Positions 9,501 to 17,421 are shown, counted from the first letter of the stretch. The stretch: DNA of 64,000 bases from Mucilaginibacter_A sp041088075 (GCF_041088075.1 NZ_JBGCVY010000044.1:56259-120258); one strand, 5' to 3'. A program made the numbers and translations. Notes: a model not told the origin generated them from the letters alone.

Positions 9501-9698
9501 GTGTTTGCAAGCGGGGCAGGTGCCCAATCGCGGCAAACCATTGGTTTTACAGTTTTGGGCGGGATGTTGGCCGCAACCTTGCTTGGTATTTTTATTGTGC
9601 CGGTTTTATATGTAATTATTACCAAGTTTGCCTACGGGAAGAAAAAGCTGGAAGAAATGAAAGCCAATTACAAGCCCGAAGAGCATAAACACCCTTAA
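6522..9698 (+). CDS. AcrB-type RND multidrug efflux pump (HAE1 family)
   Basis: A 1058-residue proton-driven inner membrane transporter, normal for HAE1 pumps. The start MIAETFIRRPVTAMVISLV is the classic first helix. The duplicated 12-helix plan is visible: FGFVLAIGIVVDDAIVVVEAVQ near residue 400 holds the proton-relay aspartate pair, and IGLITLIGLAAKNAILIVEFA near 945 is the second-half equivalent. With TolC and AcrA it makes a complete tripartite exporter; substrates cannot be told from sequence. A variant of the dispersed 12-mer (TAAAAGAAGCAA, 8503-8514) is embedded in the code for VIKEASIVV. A terminator follows. Confidence 0.95.
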   Translation: MIAETFIRRPVTAMVISLVIVIVGLLAMSSLSIGQYPEITPPTVNITSTYTGADAQTVEQTVATPVEVQVNGTPGMTYLTSNSTSNGQMSMTANFEVGTNIDIATLDVQNRVSIATPTLPQEVQRLGITVRKRNPSILMLVALFSPKGTHNVTFLDNYTNIFIKDALGRTKGVGDIFTRADDFSMRIWLKPDKLSQLSITPAQVTAALQEQNVQVAAGTVGAPPQKNSQVYEYTVFVKGRLVKPEEFGNVIVKTDPATGSIVYLKDVARVELGKFNYTGNSFVDGKRASYLLVYQAPGSNALSTAEGVYAMMAQLKKQFPADVDYVVPFESVSVVQVSVKEVVETLVIALVLVIIVVYLFLQSWRATLIPVLAIPVSIIGTFIFFIPLGFTINTLTLFGFVLAIGIVVDDAIVVVEAVQQHMDEEGMSPTDATLQAMKDISAPVIAIALILAAVFIPVGFIPGIVGRLYQQFAITIAISVLISAFVALSLTPALCTLILKPTNKDKKSSSWLDRFFKVFNDWFESVTSRYRNGVDKGIHHAKFVVIILVCLIVGALLLFKNKPSGFIPTEDEGRIYITFDLPEASSTTRTVAVIKRMMGILDSIPGVGHYAALGGLNAVTFANKSNSGTIFCSLKPWDERKDKSLQLTAMVAKLQQKLSVIKEASIVVIPPPAIPGLGNTAGFSFIIEQKEPSTDIKGFEGVIQNFVAEANKRPEISRAFTFFTARTPSYQLEVDREKAKKMGVLVSDIFSALGTYLGSTYVNDFTIYGRNFRVLEQADSTYRTDIKNLGQYFVRNSAGTMVPLSTLTSYKVIESAPLISHYNLFRSSEIDGGSAPGYSSGDALTALKEVAAKTLPQGYGYEFSGLSREELASGSKTIYIFGLSIMFVFLFLAALYESWSVPFSVLLAVPIGAFGAILFLTFVPHIDNNIYAQIGLITLIGLAAKNAILIVEFAKERVDKGMDLEESTLEAVKLRLRPIIMTSLAFILGVLPLVFASGAGAQSRQTIGFTVLGGMLAATLLGIFIVPVLYVIITKFAYGKKKLEEMKANYKPEEHKHP

Positions 9699-9720
9699 GC
9701 CACACCAATTTTTAGTGCAT

Positions 9721-9752
9721 AAAAGGAGCATCAGGTTATGGTGCTCCTTTTT
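9721..9752 (+). terminator. rho-independent terminator of the efflux operon
   Basis: AAAAGGAGCA pairs with TGCTCCTTTT around an 11-base loop, followed by a T run. The left arm and its upstream flank (CACCAATTTTTA at 9703) look like a variant copy of the dispersed element (AAAAGGAGCAT instead of AAAAGAAGCAT). Confidence 0.8.
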
Positions 9753-10255
9753 TATTTTGAAATCAAGTTGTCTGGTTTTTTTCCGGAAATCTGCTTTTCC
9801 ATTGATGCTTCTTTTACCGGGTAAAATTTGGTTTTCTAATTTGAAGTTGTTTAAACTTAATTCTCTGGATGCTTCTTTTATGGCATAAAAATAAAGGACA
9901 CACCCCTGGCCCCTCTCGAGAGGGGAACCTGTAAACGACGCCTTTCCAAACGTTGGAAAGATAATAAGCTATGCTTCCCCTCTCGAGAGGGGCAAGGGGT
10001 GTGTCTTTTAAAACCTACGTATGGATAAAGTAATTGATAACAAAAGTTTAAATAACTCATTTGTTAATTGCACACCAATTTTTACCCGATAAAAGAAGCA
10101 TCTCATTTTTTATCGTACAAAGTCAAAACAGCGTCCTTAAAAGTATAAACAACTTCAATAACCCGTTTCATTTCTAATTAAATTCTGTTAGATTTATCAG
10201 GTCTGTTGGCCAGCCAATTACCAATTATCAGCAGCACGGTTTTACAGGTGGGGAG
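9753..10255. repeat. gene-free stretch with dispersed elements
   Basis: ATGCTTCTTTTA copies at 9805-9816 and 9869-9880 and TAAAAGAAGCAT at 10090-10101, the last with the complete AT-rich flank from 10073. A 15-mer AAGTTGTTTAAACTT is at 9844-9858, with a near copy at 10141-10155. The large inverted repeat 9893-10008 lies in the middle. No gene is supported. Confidence 0.7.
9893..10008. repeat. long inverted repeat with XhoI-centred arms
   Basis: Arms of about 34 bases (9893-9927 and 9975-10008) are near-perfect complements. Each contains its own palindrome CCCCTCTCGAGAGGGG. A small hairpin (CTTTCC/GGAAAG, 9942-9960) sits in the centre. It resembles the non-autonomous hairpin repeats common in Bacteroidota intergenic DNA; no transposase is present. 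Confidence 0.75.
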
Positions 10256-12409
10256 ATGAAATTTCATACATTTTTTATACTTTTTTTCATTTTAACAACG
10301 GTCAAGGTAAAAGGCCAGGGTTCGGGCTGCCCGGAGAATATTGGTTTTGAAATGGGCACTTTGCAAAACTGGCAATGTTATATCGGGAGTATTGACAGGC
10401 TTAACGGTGCCATCACGGTAGCGCCTTCTGCCCCTGTTCCCGGCAGGCATACCGTACTTAAATATGCCCCCAACCAGCTCGACCCTTATGGCAAATTTCC
10501 GGTTACCTGCCCCAACGGAAGCATTTATTCGCTCAAATTGGGCAATGACAATACCGGTGGCCAGGCCGAAAGGGTAAGCTACACTTTTACAGTGCCCAAC
10601 AATAGTATATACAGTATCATTTATAATTATGCTGTGGTGTTTCAAAACCCCGATCATGCCGTTTGGGAACAGCCCAAATTTACGGCCCGTGTTTTTGATG
10701 TCGCTTCTAACCAATACGTCAACTGCGGTTCTTTTGAATTTGTTGCCTCATCGGCCCTGCCTGGTTTTCAGCAAACTACAAACAGTGTTTTTTATAAACC
10801 CTGGTCGCCCATCACCATTAATCTTTTTGGTCTTCAGGGAAAAACGCTGCGTTTAGAATTTACAACCAACGATTGCAGCCGTGGTGGCCATTTCGGTTAT
10901 GCTTATATTGACGTAAACGAGAATTGTGCATCGCCCATCACTGGAGAAACTTATTGTGCCGGCAACTCGTTTGTAAAGCTATCGGCACCGGCCGGTTTTA
11001 AAGAATATTACTGGTACACCAACGATTTTTCTAAAGTATTGGGGACTTCAAATGTGCTGACAATTTCGCCCGCGCCGCCAGACCAAACCCAATACGCGTT
11101 AAGGATAGTGCCTTTTCCGGGTTTGGGTTGCGAAGATACTTTGCATACCACCATCCATGCTTCGCCGGATATTCTCACTTTGAATGTTAAACCCTCTGTT
11201 TCCGGTTGCCAGTCCGGCATCAGTTTAAAAAACCCAAGTTTGACGGAGGGCAGCAGCCCGAACTTAACTTATTCGTATTTCAACGACCCGGATGCCACGG
11301 ATTACGTACCTGACCCAACCCAAATCACCACCAGCGGGACTTATTATATCAAAGCGGTTAATGCGGCCGGTTGCTCTGATATTAAACCCATTGAAGTTAA
11401 GCTGGAAAACACGCCTTCGATTATCGTCAATGATCCCGGCCCGGTTTGCCAGCCTAATAAAGCAGATATTACACAAGCTAAAATAACTGCAGGCAGCAGT
11501 ACAGCCCTCACTTACACGTATTGGAAAGATAAGGACGCAACGGTGCCTTTAAACACGCCTCAAGCCATTGATTCTGCCGGGACTTACTATATAAAAGGGA
11601 CAAATACTATAGGCTGTGCAGCAATTGTACCGATAAAAATAGTGATCGGCATCCAGCCAAAGCTGGTTGTTAAAAATGTAGTGGCTTGTCTGTCGGTTGA
11701 TTTAACCAATGCTACGCTGGTGGCCGGAAGCGATGCAAACCTGACCTATTCTTACTGGAAAGATGCCGCCGCTACAATCGCCTTGCCATCGCCCGACAAG
11801 GTAACCACCAGCGGCACTTACTACATCAAGGCAACCAATGCAACGGGCTGCCCGAAAGTAAACCCGGTTTCGGTGCAGGTTTATTCGCTGCCGGTTTTTA
11901 CCTTAAATCCTGCTGTCAAGGTTGTTTTTCCGGCTTCGGCCGATCTTACAAAGGCACATACCGGCAGCGATAGTTTGGTTTACACGTATTGGAAAAACCT
12001 GGCCGCCACCGAGGTTTTAGACAATCCGGCCGAGGTTAAAAAAAGCGGTGTTTATTATGTTGAAGCCACCAATAAAGCAGGATGTACGTTGGTTTTGCCG
12101 GTATTGGTAACGATTGACCCGCCGCTGCCGGTCAAAATAGTTGCGCCCAATGTTTTTACCCCAAACAATGACGGAACGAACGACCTGTTCAAGATTAGTT
12201 ACGAAGGCGCATTGCAATTGAAATATTTTAAGATTTACAACCGCTACGGCCAGCAGGTTTATGAAACCAAGCAGTTGACCGATTACTGGGATGGCAACTT
12301 TAACGGCAGCAAAACGCCAACCGGCACCTATTATTGGGTTTTGGAAGGCGTTGATACTTATCGGAAAGAACGTGTGCTGCGTTCGGGTTCGATAACCGTG
12401 ATCCGTTAA
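10256..12409 (+). CDS. type IX-secreted repeat protein with CHU_C sorting domain
   Basis: A 717-residue exported protein. A signal peptide (MKFHTFFILFFILTTVKVKGQ) is followed by an N-terminal domain of about 200 residues resembling a carbohydrate-binding or PKD-neighbour module. At least four degenerate repeats of about 80 residues come next, each with LTYTYWKDKDAT and SGTYYIKATN..GC. The last 85 residues are the gliding-motility-associated C-terminal domain (APNVFTPNNDGTNDLFKI; YNRYGQQVYET; PTGTYYWVLEG), the type B sorting signal for the type IX secretion system. The protein is therefore expected at the cell surface or outside. Its ligand is unknown. It stands alone. Confidence 0.85.
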   Translation: MKFHTFFILFFILTTVKVKGQGSGCPENIGFEMGTLQNWQCYIGSIDRLNGAITVAPSAPVPGRHTVLKYAPNQLDPYGKFPVTCPNGSIYSLKLGNDNTGGQAERVSYTFTVPNNSIYSIIYNYAVVFQNPDHAVWEQPKFTARVFDVASNQYVNCGSFEFVASSALPGFQQTTNSVFYKPWSPITINLFGLQGKTLRLEFTTNDCSRGGHFGYAYIDVNENCASPITGETYCAGNSFVKLSAPAGFKEYYWYTNDFSKVLGTSNVLTISPAPPDQTQYALRIVPFPGLGCEDTLHTTIHASPDILTLNVKPSVSGCQSGISLKNPSLTEGSSPNLTYSYFNDPDATDYVPDPTQITTSGTYYIKAVNAAGCSDIKPIEVKLENTPSIIVNDPGPVCQPNKADITQAKITAGSSTALTYTYWKDKDATVPLNTPQAIDSAGTYYIKGTNTIGCAAIVPIKIVIGIQPKLVVKNVVACLSVDLTNATLVAGSDANLTYSYWKDAAATIALPSPDKVTTSGTYYIKATNATGCPKVNPVSVQVYSLPVFTLNPAVKVVFPASADLTKAHTGSDSLVYTYWKNLAATEVLDNPAEVKKSGVYYVEATNKAGCTLVLPVLVTIDPPLPVKIVAPNVFTPNNDGTNDLFKISYEGALQLKYFKIYNRYGQQVYETKQLTDYWDGNFNGSKTPTGTYYWVLEGVDTYRKERVLRSGSITVIR

Positions 12410-13080
12410 AACAATTTTTGAGGCATGAACAAGATTGCTATGCTTCTTTTACCACCTAAAAATCATTGGGTATTTGGTTTTGGTTTTTTTTAAGCTGATG
12501 CAAACACACCAATTTTTACCGGGTAAAAGAAGCATCGTGCTGTCATCCTGAAATTTTTTTCAGGATCCCTCTTCCAAAATCGAACCTTTCTGATGGGATG
12601 CCGAAAAAATTTCGGTATGACAAAAAATATAAACGTTTGATTTTAAGGCGATAAAAGAAGCATTGAATTGTCATCCTGAACTTGTTTCAGGATTCCTCTT
12701 CCAAGATCGAAACCTTTCTGATGAGATGCCGAAAAAATTTCTGCATGACAAAAAATAAACGCTTGATTTTTATGTGGTAAAAGAAGCACTAAATTGTCAT
12801 CCTGAACTTGTTTCAGGATCCCTCTTCCACGGTTGTAGCCTTTCTAGTGGGATGCCGAAAAAATTTCGGCATGACAAAAAATAAACGCACTGATTTTTAT
12901 GTGGTAAAAGAAGCATTGAATTGTCATCCTGAACTTGTTTCAGGATCTCTCTTTCACGGTTGTAACCTTGCTTATGGGATGCCGAAAAAATTTCGGTATG
13001 ACAAAAAATATAAACGTTTGATTTTAAGGCGATAAAAGAAGCATGGTATTATTCTCTTATATCAACAAAACAACTACCGA
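12410..13080. repeat. tandem array of 127-bp units joined by the dispersed 12-mer
   Basis: After an ATGCTTCTTTTA copy at 12440-12451, five copies of TAAAAGAAGCA(T/C) occur at 12524, 12652, 12778, 12905 and 13033, spaced 128, 126, 127 and 128 bases. The four intervening units are near-identical. Each begins TTGTCATCCTGAA, contains a small hairpin (CCTGAA/TTCAGG) and a second one (TGCCGAAA/TTTCGGCA), and closes with ATGACA pairing back to TGTCAT. So each unit can fold as a branched hairpin. Open frames here are repeat translations and are not genes. Confidence 0.9.
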
Positions 13081-13090
13081 AACAATCTTT

Positions 13091-13098
13091 TATATTTG
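13091..13098 (+). promoter_or_regulatory. -7 promoter box (TATATTTG) for the fluoride riboswitch transcript
   Basis: This matches the Bacteroidota sigma-A -7 consensus TAnnTTTG and lies about 13 bases before the riboswitch aptamer. The -33 element is not clear. Confidence 0.6.
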
Positions 13099-13110
13099 CA
13101 CCAACACAAC

Positions 13111-13163
13111 AGGAAATGGTGTCTTCCTGCATCGAACCGCCAATATTGGCTGATGGCGCCTGC
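13111..13163 (+). ncRNA. fluoride riboswitch (crcB motif)
   Basis: The aptamer elements are all visible. The first stem AGGAA/TTCCT (13111-13115, 13124-13128) carries loop ATGGTGTC. The second stem GCCAA/TTGGC (about 13139-13150) is followed by the conserved CTGATGGCGCC. GGTGTC in the first loop can pair with GGCGCC at 13155-13160, the known pseudoknot. It precedes a fluoride antiporter gene. GCCTGCA at 13158-13164 is also complementary to TGCAGGC at 13199-13205, directly before the ATG, which suggests a translation-level switch. Confidence 0.85.
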
Positions 13164-13205
13164 AAACAATGCTTCTTTTATGAGGCAAAAAATTGATATG
13201 CAGGC

Positions 13206-14492
13206 ATGTTTCCATTAAAAAAAAACCCTTCCGTTTATTTCATCCTTCGGCATTTATTAAAATGGACGGTTTTTATCACGCCATTGGCAGCCGCAATCGG
13301 TTCGCTGGTCGCGCTTTTTTTGTGGTTGATGGATTGGGCAACGCAGTTCCGTTTTCTGCACCCCTGGATACTGTTTTTACTGCCTGTTTCTGGTATTGTT
13401 ATTTATTTTTTGTACCGCTTTGCCGGAAAAAATGCAGCGGCAGGCAACAATTTAATTATTGATGAAATACACCAGCCCGGCGGCGGCGTGCCTTTCCGGA
13501 TGGCGCCTTTGGTATTGATCGGCACCATCATCACCCATTTATTTGGCGGCTCGGCCGGAAGGGAAGGCACGGCCGTACAAATGGGCGGCAGCTTGGCCGC
13601 TTTATTGGCCCGAAAAGCAAAATTCAGCGAAGCAGATGTGCAGATAATTTTGTCCGCTGGGATTGCTGCCGGTTTTGGCGCCGTTTTCGGTACGCCATTA
13701 ACCGGTGCTGTTTTTGCCATGGAAGTTTTGGCCATCGGCCAGTTAAAATACAACGCTTTGCTGCCTTGTTTAATGGCTGGTATCATTGCGGATATCACTT
13801 GTTCGGCCTGGGGAATCCATCATACGCAATACCAAATCGCTGCTTTTGCGGCAACACACCAAATTGCTTTTATTAAAATTGATTTTTTGCTGACCCTGAA
13901 AGTCATCCTGGCCGGAATTGCTTTTGGGTTGGCCAGCCAATTGTTTGCCAAACTAACACACACTATCCAAAAAACGGCGGCCAGTTTTATCGCTGTTAAA
14001 TGGCTTATTCCGGTTGTTGGCGGCGTACTGGTGATCGCGCTCACTTATCTTTTAGGCACCCGTGATTATCTGGGCATCGGTATCGTTTCCGATTATCCAA
14101 ACGGTGTTTCTTTGGTTAACGCTTTCCATGCCGGCGGCGCAACTTCCTGGAGCTGGTTTTGGAAAATCCTTTTCACCGCCATTACTTTAGGCACCGGTTT
14201 TAAAGGCGGCGAAGTAACGCCTTTGTTTTTTATCGGGGCTACTTTAGGCAATGTTTTGGCTGTGTTTTTTGGCGTCCCCGTTGATTTGCTGGCCGGTTTA
14301 GGTTTTATTGCCGTTTTTGCCGGCGCCACCAACACGCCTTTGGCCTGTACCTTAATGGGTGTCGAACTTTTTGGCGGCGGCAATTTGTTGTATTATGCGA
14401 TTGCTTGTTTTACGGCTTATTATTTTAGCGGGAAAAGTGGGATTTATAGTTCGCAAAGGATGGTGGTGGAAAAGGTGGGCGTGGAGGTTTGA
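13206..14492 (+). CDS. CLC-F type fluoride/proton antiporter
   Basis: A 428-residue membrane protein of the CLC family with about ten hydrophobic helices. The fluoride-specific subclass is indicated by GNNLI (residues 80-84) in place of GSGIP and GREGT (118-122) in place of GREGP; the gating glutamate is Glu120. Further landmarks are GTPLTGAVFAMEVL near residue 165, TGFKGGEVTPLFF near 330 and AGATNTPLACTLMGVELFGG near 375. CLC-F proteins expel fluoride in exchange for protons. The fluoride riboswitch upstream strongly supports this assignment. A copy of the dispersed 12-mer (13169-13180) lies in the leader between aptamer and start. Confidence 0.92.
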   Translation: MFPLKKNPSVYFILRHLLKWTVFITPLAAAIGSLVALFLWLMDWATQFRFLHPWILFLLPVSGIVIYFLYRFAGKNAAAGNNLIIDEIHQPGGGVPFRMAPLVLIGTIITHLFGGSAGREGTAVQMGGSLAALLARKAKFSEADVQIILSAGIAAGFGAVFGTPLTGAVFAMEVLAIGQLKYNALLPCLMAGIIADITCSAWGIHHTQYQIAAFAATHQIAFIKIDFLLTLKVILAGIAFGLASQLFAKLTHTIQKTAASFIAVKWLIPVVGGVLVIALTYLLGTRDYLGIGIVSDYPNGVSLVNAFHAGGATSWSWFWKILFTAITLGTGFKGGEVTPLFFIGATLGNVLAVFFGVPVDLLAGLGFIAVFAGATNTPLACTLMGVELFGGGNLLYYAIACFTAYYFSGKSGIYSSQRMVVEKVGVEV

Positions 14493-14519
14493 AATAAGTA
14501 TTTGATTGCCAATTTTGTC

Positions 14520-14867
14520 TCAACTATCAGTTTCTATCTTTATAATTTCCAATATCTGATTATGAAATTCGGGAATAATTTGCTCAACCACTCCCCATAC
14601 TGCCCAGAGGTCAACACCAATATAATCATGAATCAATTTATCACGCATTCCTGCAATTTTCTTCCATTCAATCGCTGGATATTTTGATCGAAATTCTTGC
14701 GTTAAATGTTTAGTTGCTTCACCTATAATTTCTAAGTTTCTGATGACTGCATCTTGTATTAATGGTTTGTTCAAAAACTCATCTTTGTTTATTTGATAAG
14801 TATAGTTTCGAATCTTATTAACACAATCCAAGATATGGTTTAAATAAATAAGTTCGTCCTTCTTCAT
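14520..14867 (-). CDS. HepT-like ribonuclease toxin (DUF86)
   Basis: A 115-residue HEPN-fold protein of the HepT family. The RX4HXY ribonuclease motif is visible as RDKLIHDY near residue 74. The gene overlaps the MntA-like nucleotidyltransferase by four bases (ATGA), the standard arrangement of MntA/HepT toxin-antitoxin systems, where the partner AMPylates the tyrosine of this motif to block RNase activity. The composition is AT-rich and the pair lies among accessory genes. Antiphage or stabilisation roles are known for the family; which applies here is unknown. Confidence 0.85.
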   Translation of the reverse strand: MKKDELIYLNHILDCVNKIRNYTYQINKDEFLNKPLIQDAVIRNLEIIGEATKHLTQEFRSKYPAIEWKKIAGMRDKLIHDYIGVDLWAVWGVVEQIIPEFHNQILEIIKIETDS

Positions 14868-15163
14868 TTATTTAGAACTGGTAACGAAAGTAAAACTAAA
14901 TCTTTTTCTATGTATTTCTTTAATTCCGGATTCAGCGATCTTAAAGTGATTAAATCAACTTCAATTCCAAGAACTTCTGTTAAGTCTTGTTCTAAACCAA
15001 TTATTTCTAAAAGATTTAAGTCTTGTTCAAAATCAATTAAAATATCCAAGTCGCTGTCTGGTTGATTTTCTCCACGTGCAAACGAACCAAAAATACCAAC
15101 CAGTTTAGGATTGAACTTTGATGTAATCTCTAGAATTTGATTTTGTTTAGTTACAGAAAGCAT
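14864..15163 (-). CDS. MntA-like nucleotidyltransferase antitoxin
   Basis: A 99-residue minimal nucleotidyltransferase. The GSX10DXD signature is present: Gly26-Ser27 in VGIFGSFARGE and Asp38/Asp40 in DSDLDILID. Members transfer AMP to the HepT toxin. It is the first gene of the pair and overlaps HepT by four bases. A third acidic residue is likely in the EVDLI segment near residue 69. Confidence 0.85.
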   Translation of the reverse strand: MLSVTKQNQILEITSKFNPKLVGIFGSFARGENQPDSDLDILIDFEQDLNLLEIIGLEQDLTEVLGIEVDLITLRSLNPELKKYIEKDLVLLSLPVLNK

Positions 15164-15187
15164 TGTTAAGGTTGTGTAAAGGTTTTA

Positions 15188-15898
15188 TTATGAAATAAGA
15201 TCTTGACCATGGGTTATAGCATACTTTATACTTTCAACAATAACTTGTTTTTTCGCCTCATTCAGAAAATCTTTTAAAAACCTTGTTCCTTGTTTAGTTA
15301 ATTTAGCCCAGCTTTTAGATAAATTCTTTACGATCCAAGCTTTTGATTTATTAGTTAAATTTTCGCGTAATTCAATTATATCATTTTTTATTTCTTGAAT
15401 TTGAGAAGCATTCGATTCGTTTTGATAGTTCTCAATATTATTTTCAATATATTCTAAATGTTCGTCTAACAAAAGTATTTGTCGAGGTGTAAGAGGATTA
15501 CTATTAGCATCTTCATCAACTAGTTCAAATTCACTAAAGTAGCTTTCTGTATAAGAATTTATAATTGGATCATCAAAAAAAGATTTTACTTTATTGTAGC
15601 TGTTTAATAATTCTAACCATGCGTTAAAGTGAGGTTGTAAATCTTTTACTTCAATCCAAAATTGTTGATTTTGAGTGTTAGTTTTTGATATAGGTTTTTT
15701 GTCTAACAATATCTTATGTATTCCACTTTGTTGTTTTTCATATTTATCGATATTAAAATAAAAAGAAGATTTTTCATCGCTATCAATTATTTTTAATAAT
15801 TTATCCTCAGGGTTGATGACATTAAAAGCATTCCCTTTAAGGTCAACAAAACTTTGCAATGATTCTAAAATTATTAACGGAAAGTCTTTTTTGTTCAT
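15188..15898 (-). CDS. hypothetical protein, possibly part of an acquired block
   Basis: A 236-residue soluble protein I do not recognise. It has no signal peptide or membrane helix. It is rich in Asn, Lys, Glu and Ile, and residues about 140-200 (LDEHLEYIENNIENYQ; IQEIKNDIIELRENL) are probably a long helical or coiled-coil region. The C-terminal stretch WAKLTKQGTRFLKDFLNEAKKQ looks amphipathic. It lies 24 bases upstream of the MntA gene in the same direction, so it could be co-transcribed with the MntA/HepT pair. Strong AT-richness compared with neighbours suggests horizontal origin. Confidence 0.55.
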   Translation of the reverse strand: MNKKDFPLIILESLQSFVDLKGNAFNVINPEDKLLKIIDSDEKSSFYFNIDKYEKQQSGIHKILLDKKPISKTNTQNQQFWIEVKDLQPHFNAWLELLNSYNKVKSFFDDPIINSYTESYFSEFELVDEDANSNPLTPRQILLLDEHLEYIENNIENYQNESNASQIQEIKNDIIELRENLTNKSKAWIVKNLSKSWAKLTKQGTRFLKDFLNEAKKQVIVESIKYAITHGQDLIS

Positions 15899-15926
15899 CT
15901 TGATTAAATGTTTAAATATTTCACCC

Positions 15927-16682
15927 TTACCCCTTCACCACTTCCCCCCAAGCATGGGCCATTAATTGCGCACCGGCCAAACTTGGATGCACGCCATCAC
16001 CAGTCCAGTAAGCGCCGGGGGCAGATTTAACCGCTTTATCAAACACCGATTGAAAGGGGATAAAAGCAGCATCAAAAGCCTGGGCCATATCGCGGGCGGC
16101 TTTTTGGTATTCCGGGAATTCGGGGTACCAGGTTTTGTCCACCGCTTTTACATCGGGCACGGCAAAAGGCTCGCAGATGATGAGTTTGACGTTGGGCAAA
16201 GCTTTTTTGGTGCGCTCCAGCAGGGCTTTAAAATCGTTCCGGTAAATTGCTACGGTGCCGTTGTAATGGCCGTCGTGCTTGTGCCAGTAATCATTTACGC
16301 CGATCAAAATGCTCAAAACATCAGGTTTCAGGTCGAGGCAATCGGCGTCCCAACGTTCGGCCAGTTGGTAAACTTTGTTGCCGCTGATGCCTTTGTTGTA
16401 CACTTTCAGGCTTTTCTCGGGGTACTTAAACAACAGTTCCGAACCGGCAAACATGGCATAACCGTTGCCTAAAGCCGAAGGGTTGTTCGGGTTTGGGTCG
16501 TCTTTTTTCCGCCCCGAATCCGTAATCGAATCGCCCTGAAAAAGTAGGGTGTTGTTTTGCCCGATGGCAACTTTGCCCACTTTGGCTTCTGCAAAAGCGG
16601 ACGTTACAATTTCCGTCATGGCCAAGGCCGAAACACCTGCAATGGTTCCGCCTTTAATAAAATTTCTGCGTGTGTAGTTCAT
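15927..16682 (-). CDS. SGNH/GDSL-family hydrolase with Tat signal
   Basis: A 251-residue exported esterase-like enzyme. The N-terminus MNYTRRNFIKGG followed by a hydrophobic stretch and AFA is a twin-arginine signal. SGNH blocks are present: LFQGDSITDSGR (catalytic Ser) near residue 48, GISGNKVYQL (Gly), LIGVNDYW (Asn) near 126, and DGVHPSLAGAQLMA (Asp and His) near the end. The family includes rhamnogalacturonan acetylesterases and lipases; the substrate is not deducible. It is transcribed alone. Confidence 0.85.
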   Translation of the reverse strand: MNYTRRNFIKGGTIAGVSALAMTEIVTSAFAEAKVGKVAIGQNNTLLFQGDSITDSGRKKDDPNPNNPSALGNGYAMFAGSELLFKYPEKSLKVYNKGISGNKVYQLAERWDADCLDLKPDVLSILIGVNDYWHKHDGHYNGTVAIYRNDFKALLERTKKALPNVKLIICEPFAVPDVKAVDKTWYPEFPEYQKAARDMAQAFDAAFIPFQSVFDKAVKSAPGAYWTGDGVHPSLAGAQLMAHAWGEVVKG

Positions 16683-17421
16683 GGTTAAATTTTAAAATTG
16701 GTTTATTTTTTGGTTCATGGTTGATAGACAATAGTTCATGGGTCATAGTTCATACACATTTGCAAAAACCATTAACCATGATCCATTAACCATGAATCAA
16801 TGTCTCTCAACTTCCAAACACTTAAAAAAGGCCGATAAAAACAGTATGGCTGTTTGTGTTTTTAAAATTGCCAGAATTAAGTTTAGGTTTTGCTTACAAT
16901 CATACAGAAATGTTTTTTAAGTTTTCTGATAATTTGGATCGAGTTGATCTTTGGATTAAGCGTTTTGTTGGGTTTCGTTTGCGTTATCCAATTAAAACCA
17001 GCGGTGGCATTGACTAAAATTTAGGTGCTAAAAGAAGTATGGGGAAGAAGTCGGGAAAGTCCGGAAGTCGGGAAAGTCCGGAAGTTTGGAAGCGCAAAAC
17101 TCTAAAATTGCAGGTATTTGACAGGGGTTGTCATTTCGACCAACGGGAGAAATCTTATTTCAACCAGAAAAGCCGGACAACTTTGAAGAAGATTTCTCCC
17201 TGCGGTCGAAATGACAGCGCGCCTATCGGTCTTGCGGTTTGCCATGCTTCTTTTATGCCTGTTAATTTGGTAAGGCTTTGTTCTTTTGATTCGAAGAGAG
17301 AAACCTTTTTTCAACAAGAAAAGGTATTTTGCTTTGAAGAAGATTTCTCCTATCGTCGAAATGACAGCCATGTCGGTCTTTTCCGACTTTCCGACTTCCA
17401 GACTTTCCGACTTTTTTCTAA
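16683..17421. repeat. repeat-rich intergenic region
   Basis: No gene is supported in this 739-base stretch. From 16711 to 16798, copies of GGTTCATGGTT and their complements (ATTAACCATGA) form imperfect inverted repeats. A TAAAAACAGTAT copy is at 16836-16847 and a variant TAAAAGAAGTAT at 17029-17040. Two tandem 17-bp units (GAAGTCGGGAAAGTCCG, 17047-17080) face complementary copies near 17381-17416. Inside lies the inverted repeat 17130-17215, then an ATGCTTCTTTTA copy at 17244-17255 and a single GATTTCTCC..GTCGAAATGAC half-copy at 17342-17365. Confidence 0.75.
17130..17215. repeat. inverted repeat, GTCATTTCGACC family
   Basis: GTCATTTCGACC..GGGAGAAATC at 17130-17153 pairs with GATTTCTCCC..GGTCGAAATGAC at 17191-17215. 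The same family recurs at 38091-38129, 55383-55730 and 61784-61909. It matches the interspersed hairpin repeats common in Sphingobacteria. Confidence 0.8.

Noticed and set aside
12808..13035. 75-codon plus-strand open frame
   Set aside because: It translates the tandem array units and is not a gene.
12524..13044. CRISPR array
   Set aside because: The 127-bp spacing and nearly identical units (no unique spacers), and no cas genes, rule this out; it is a simple tandem repeat.
13206..14492. Ordinary chloride channel of the ClcA type
   Set aside because: GNNLI and GREGT motifs and the fluoride riboswitch point to the fluoride antiporter subclass instead.
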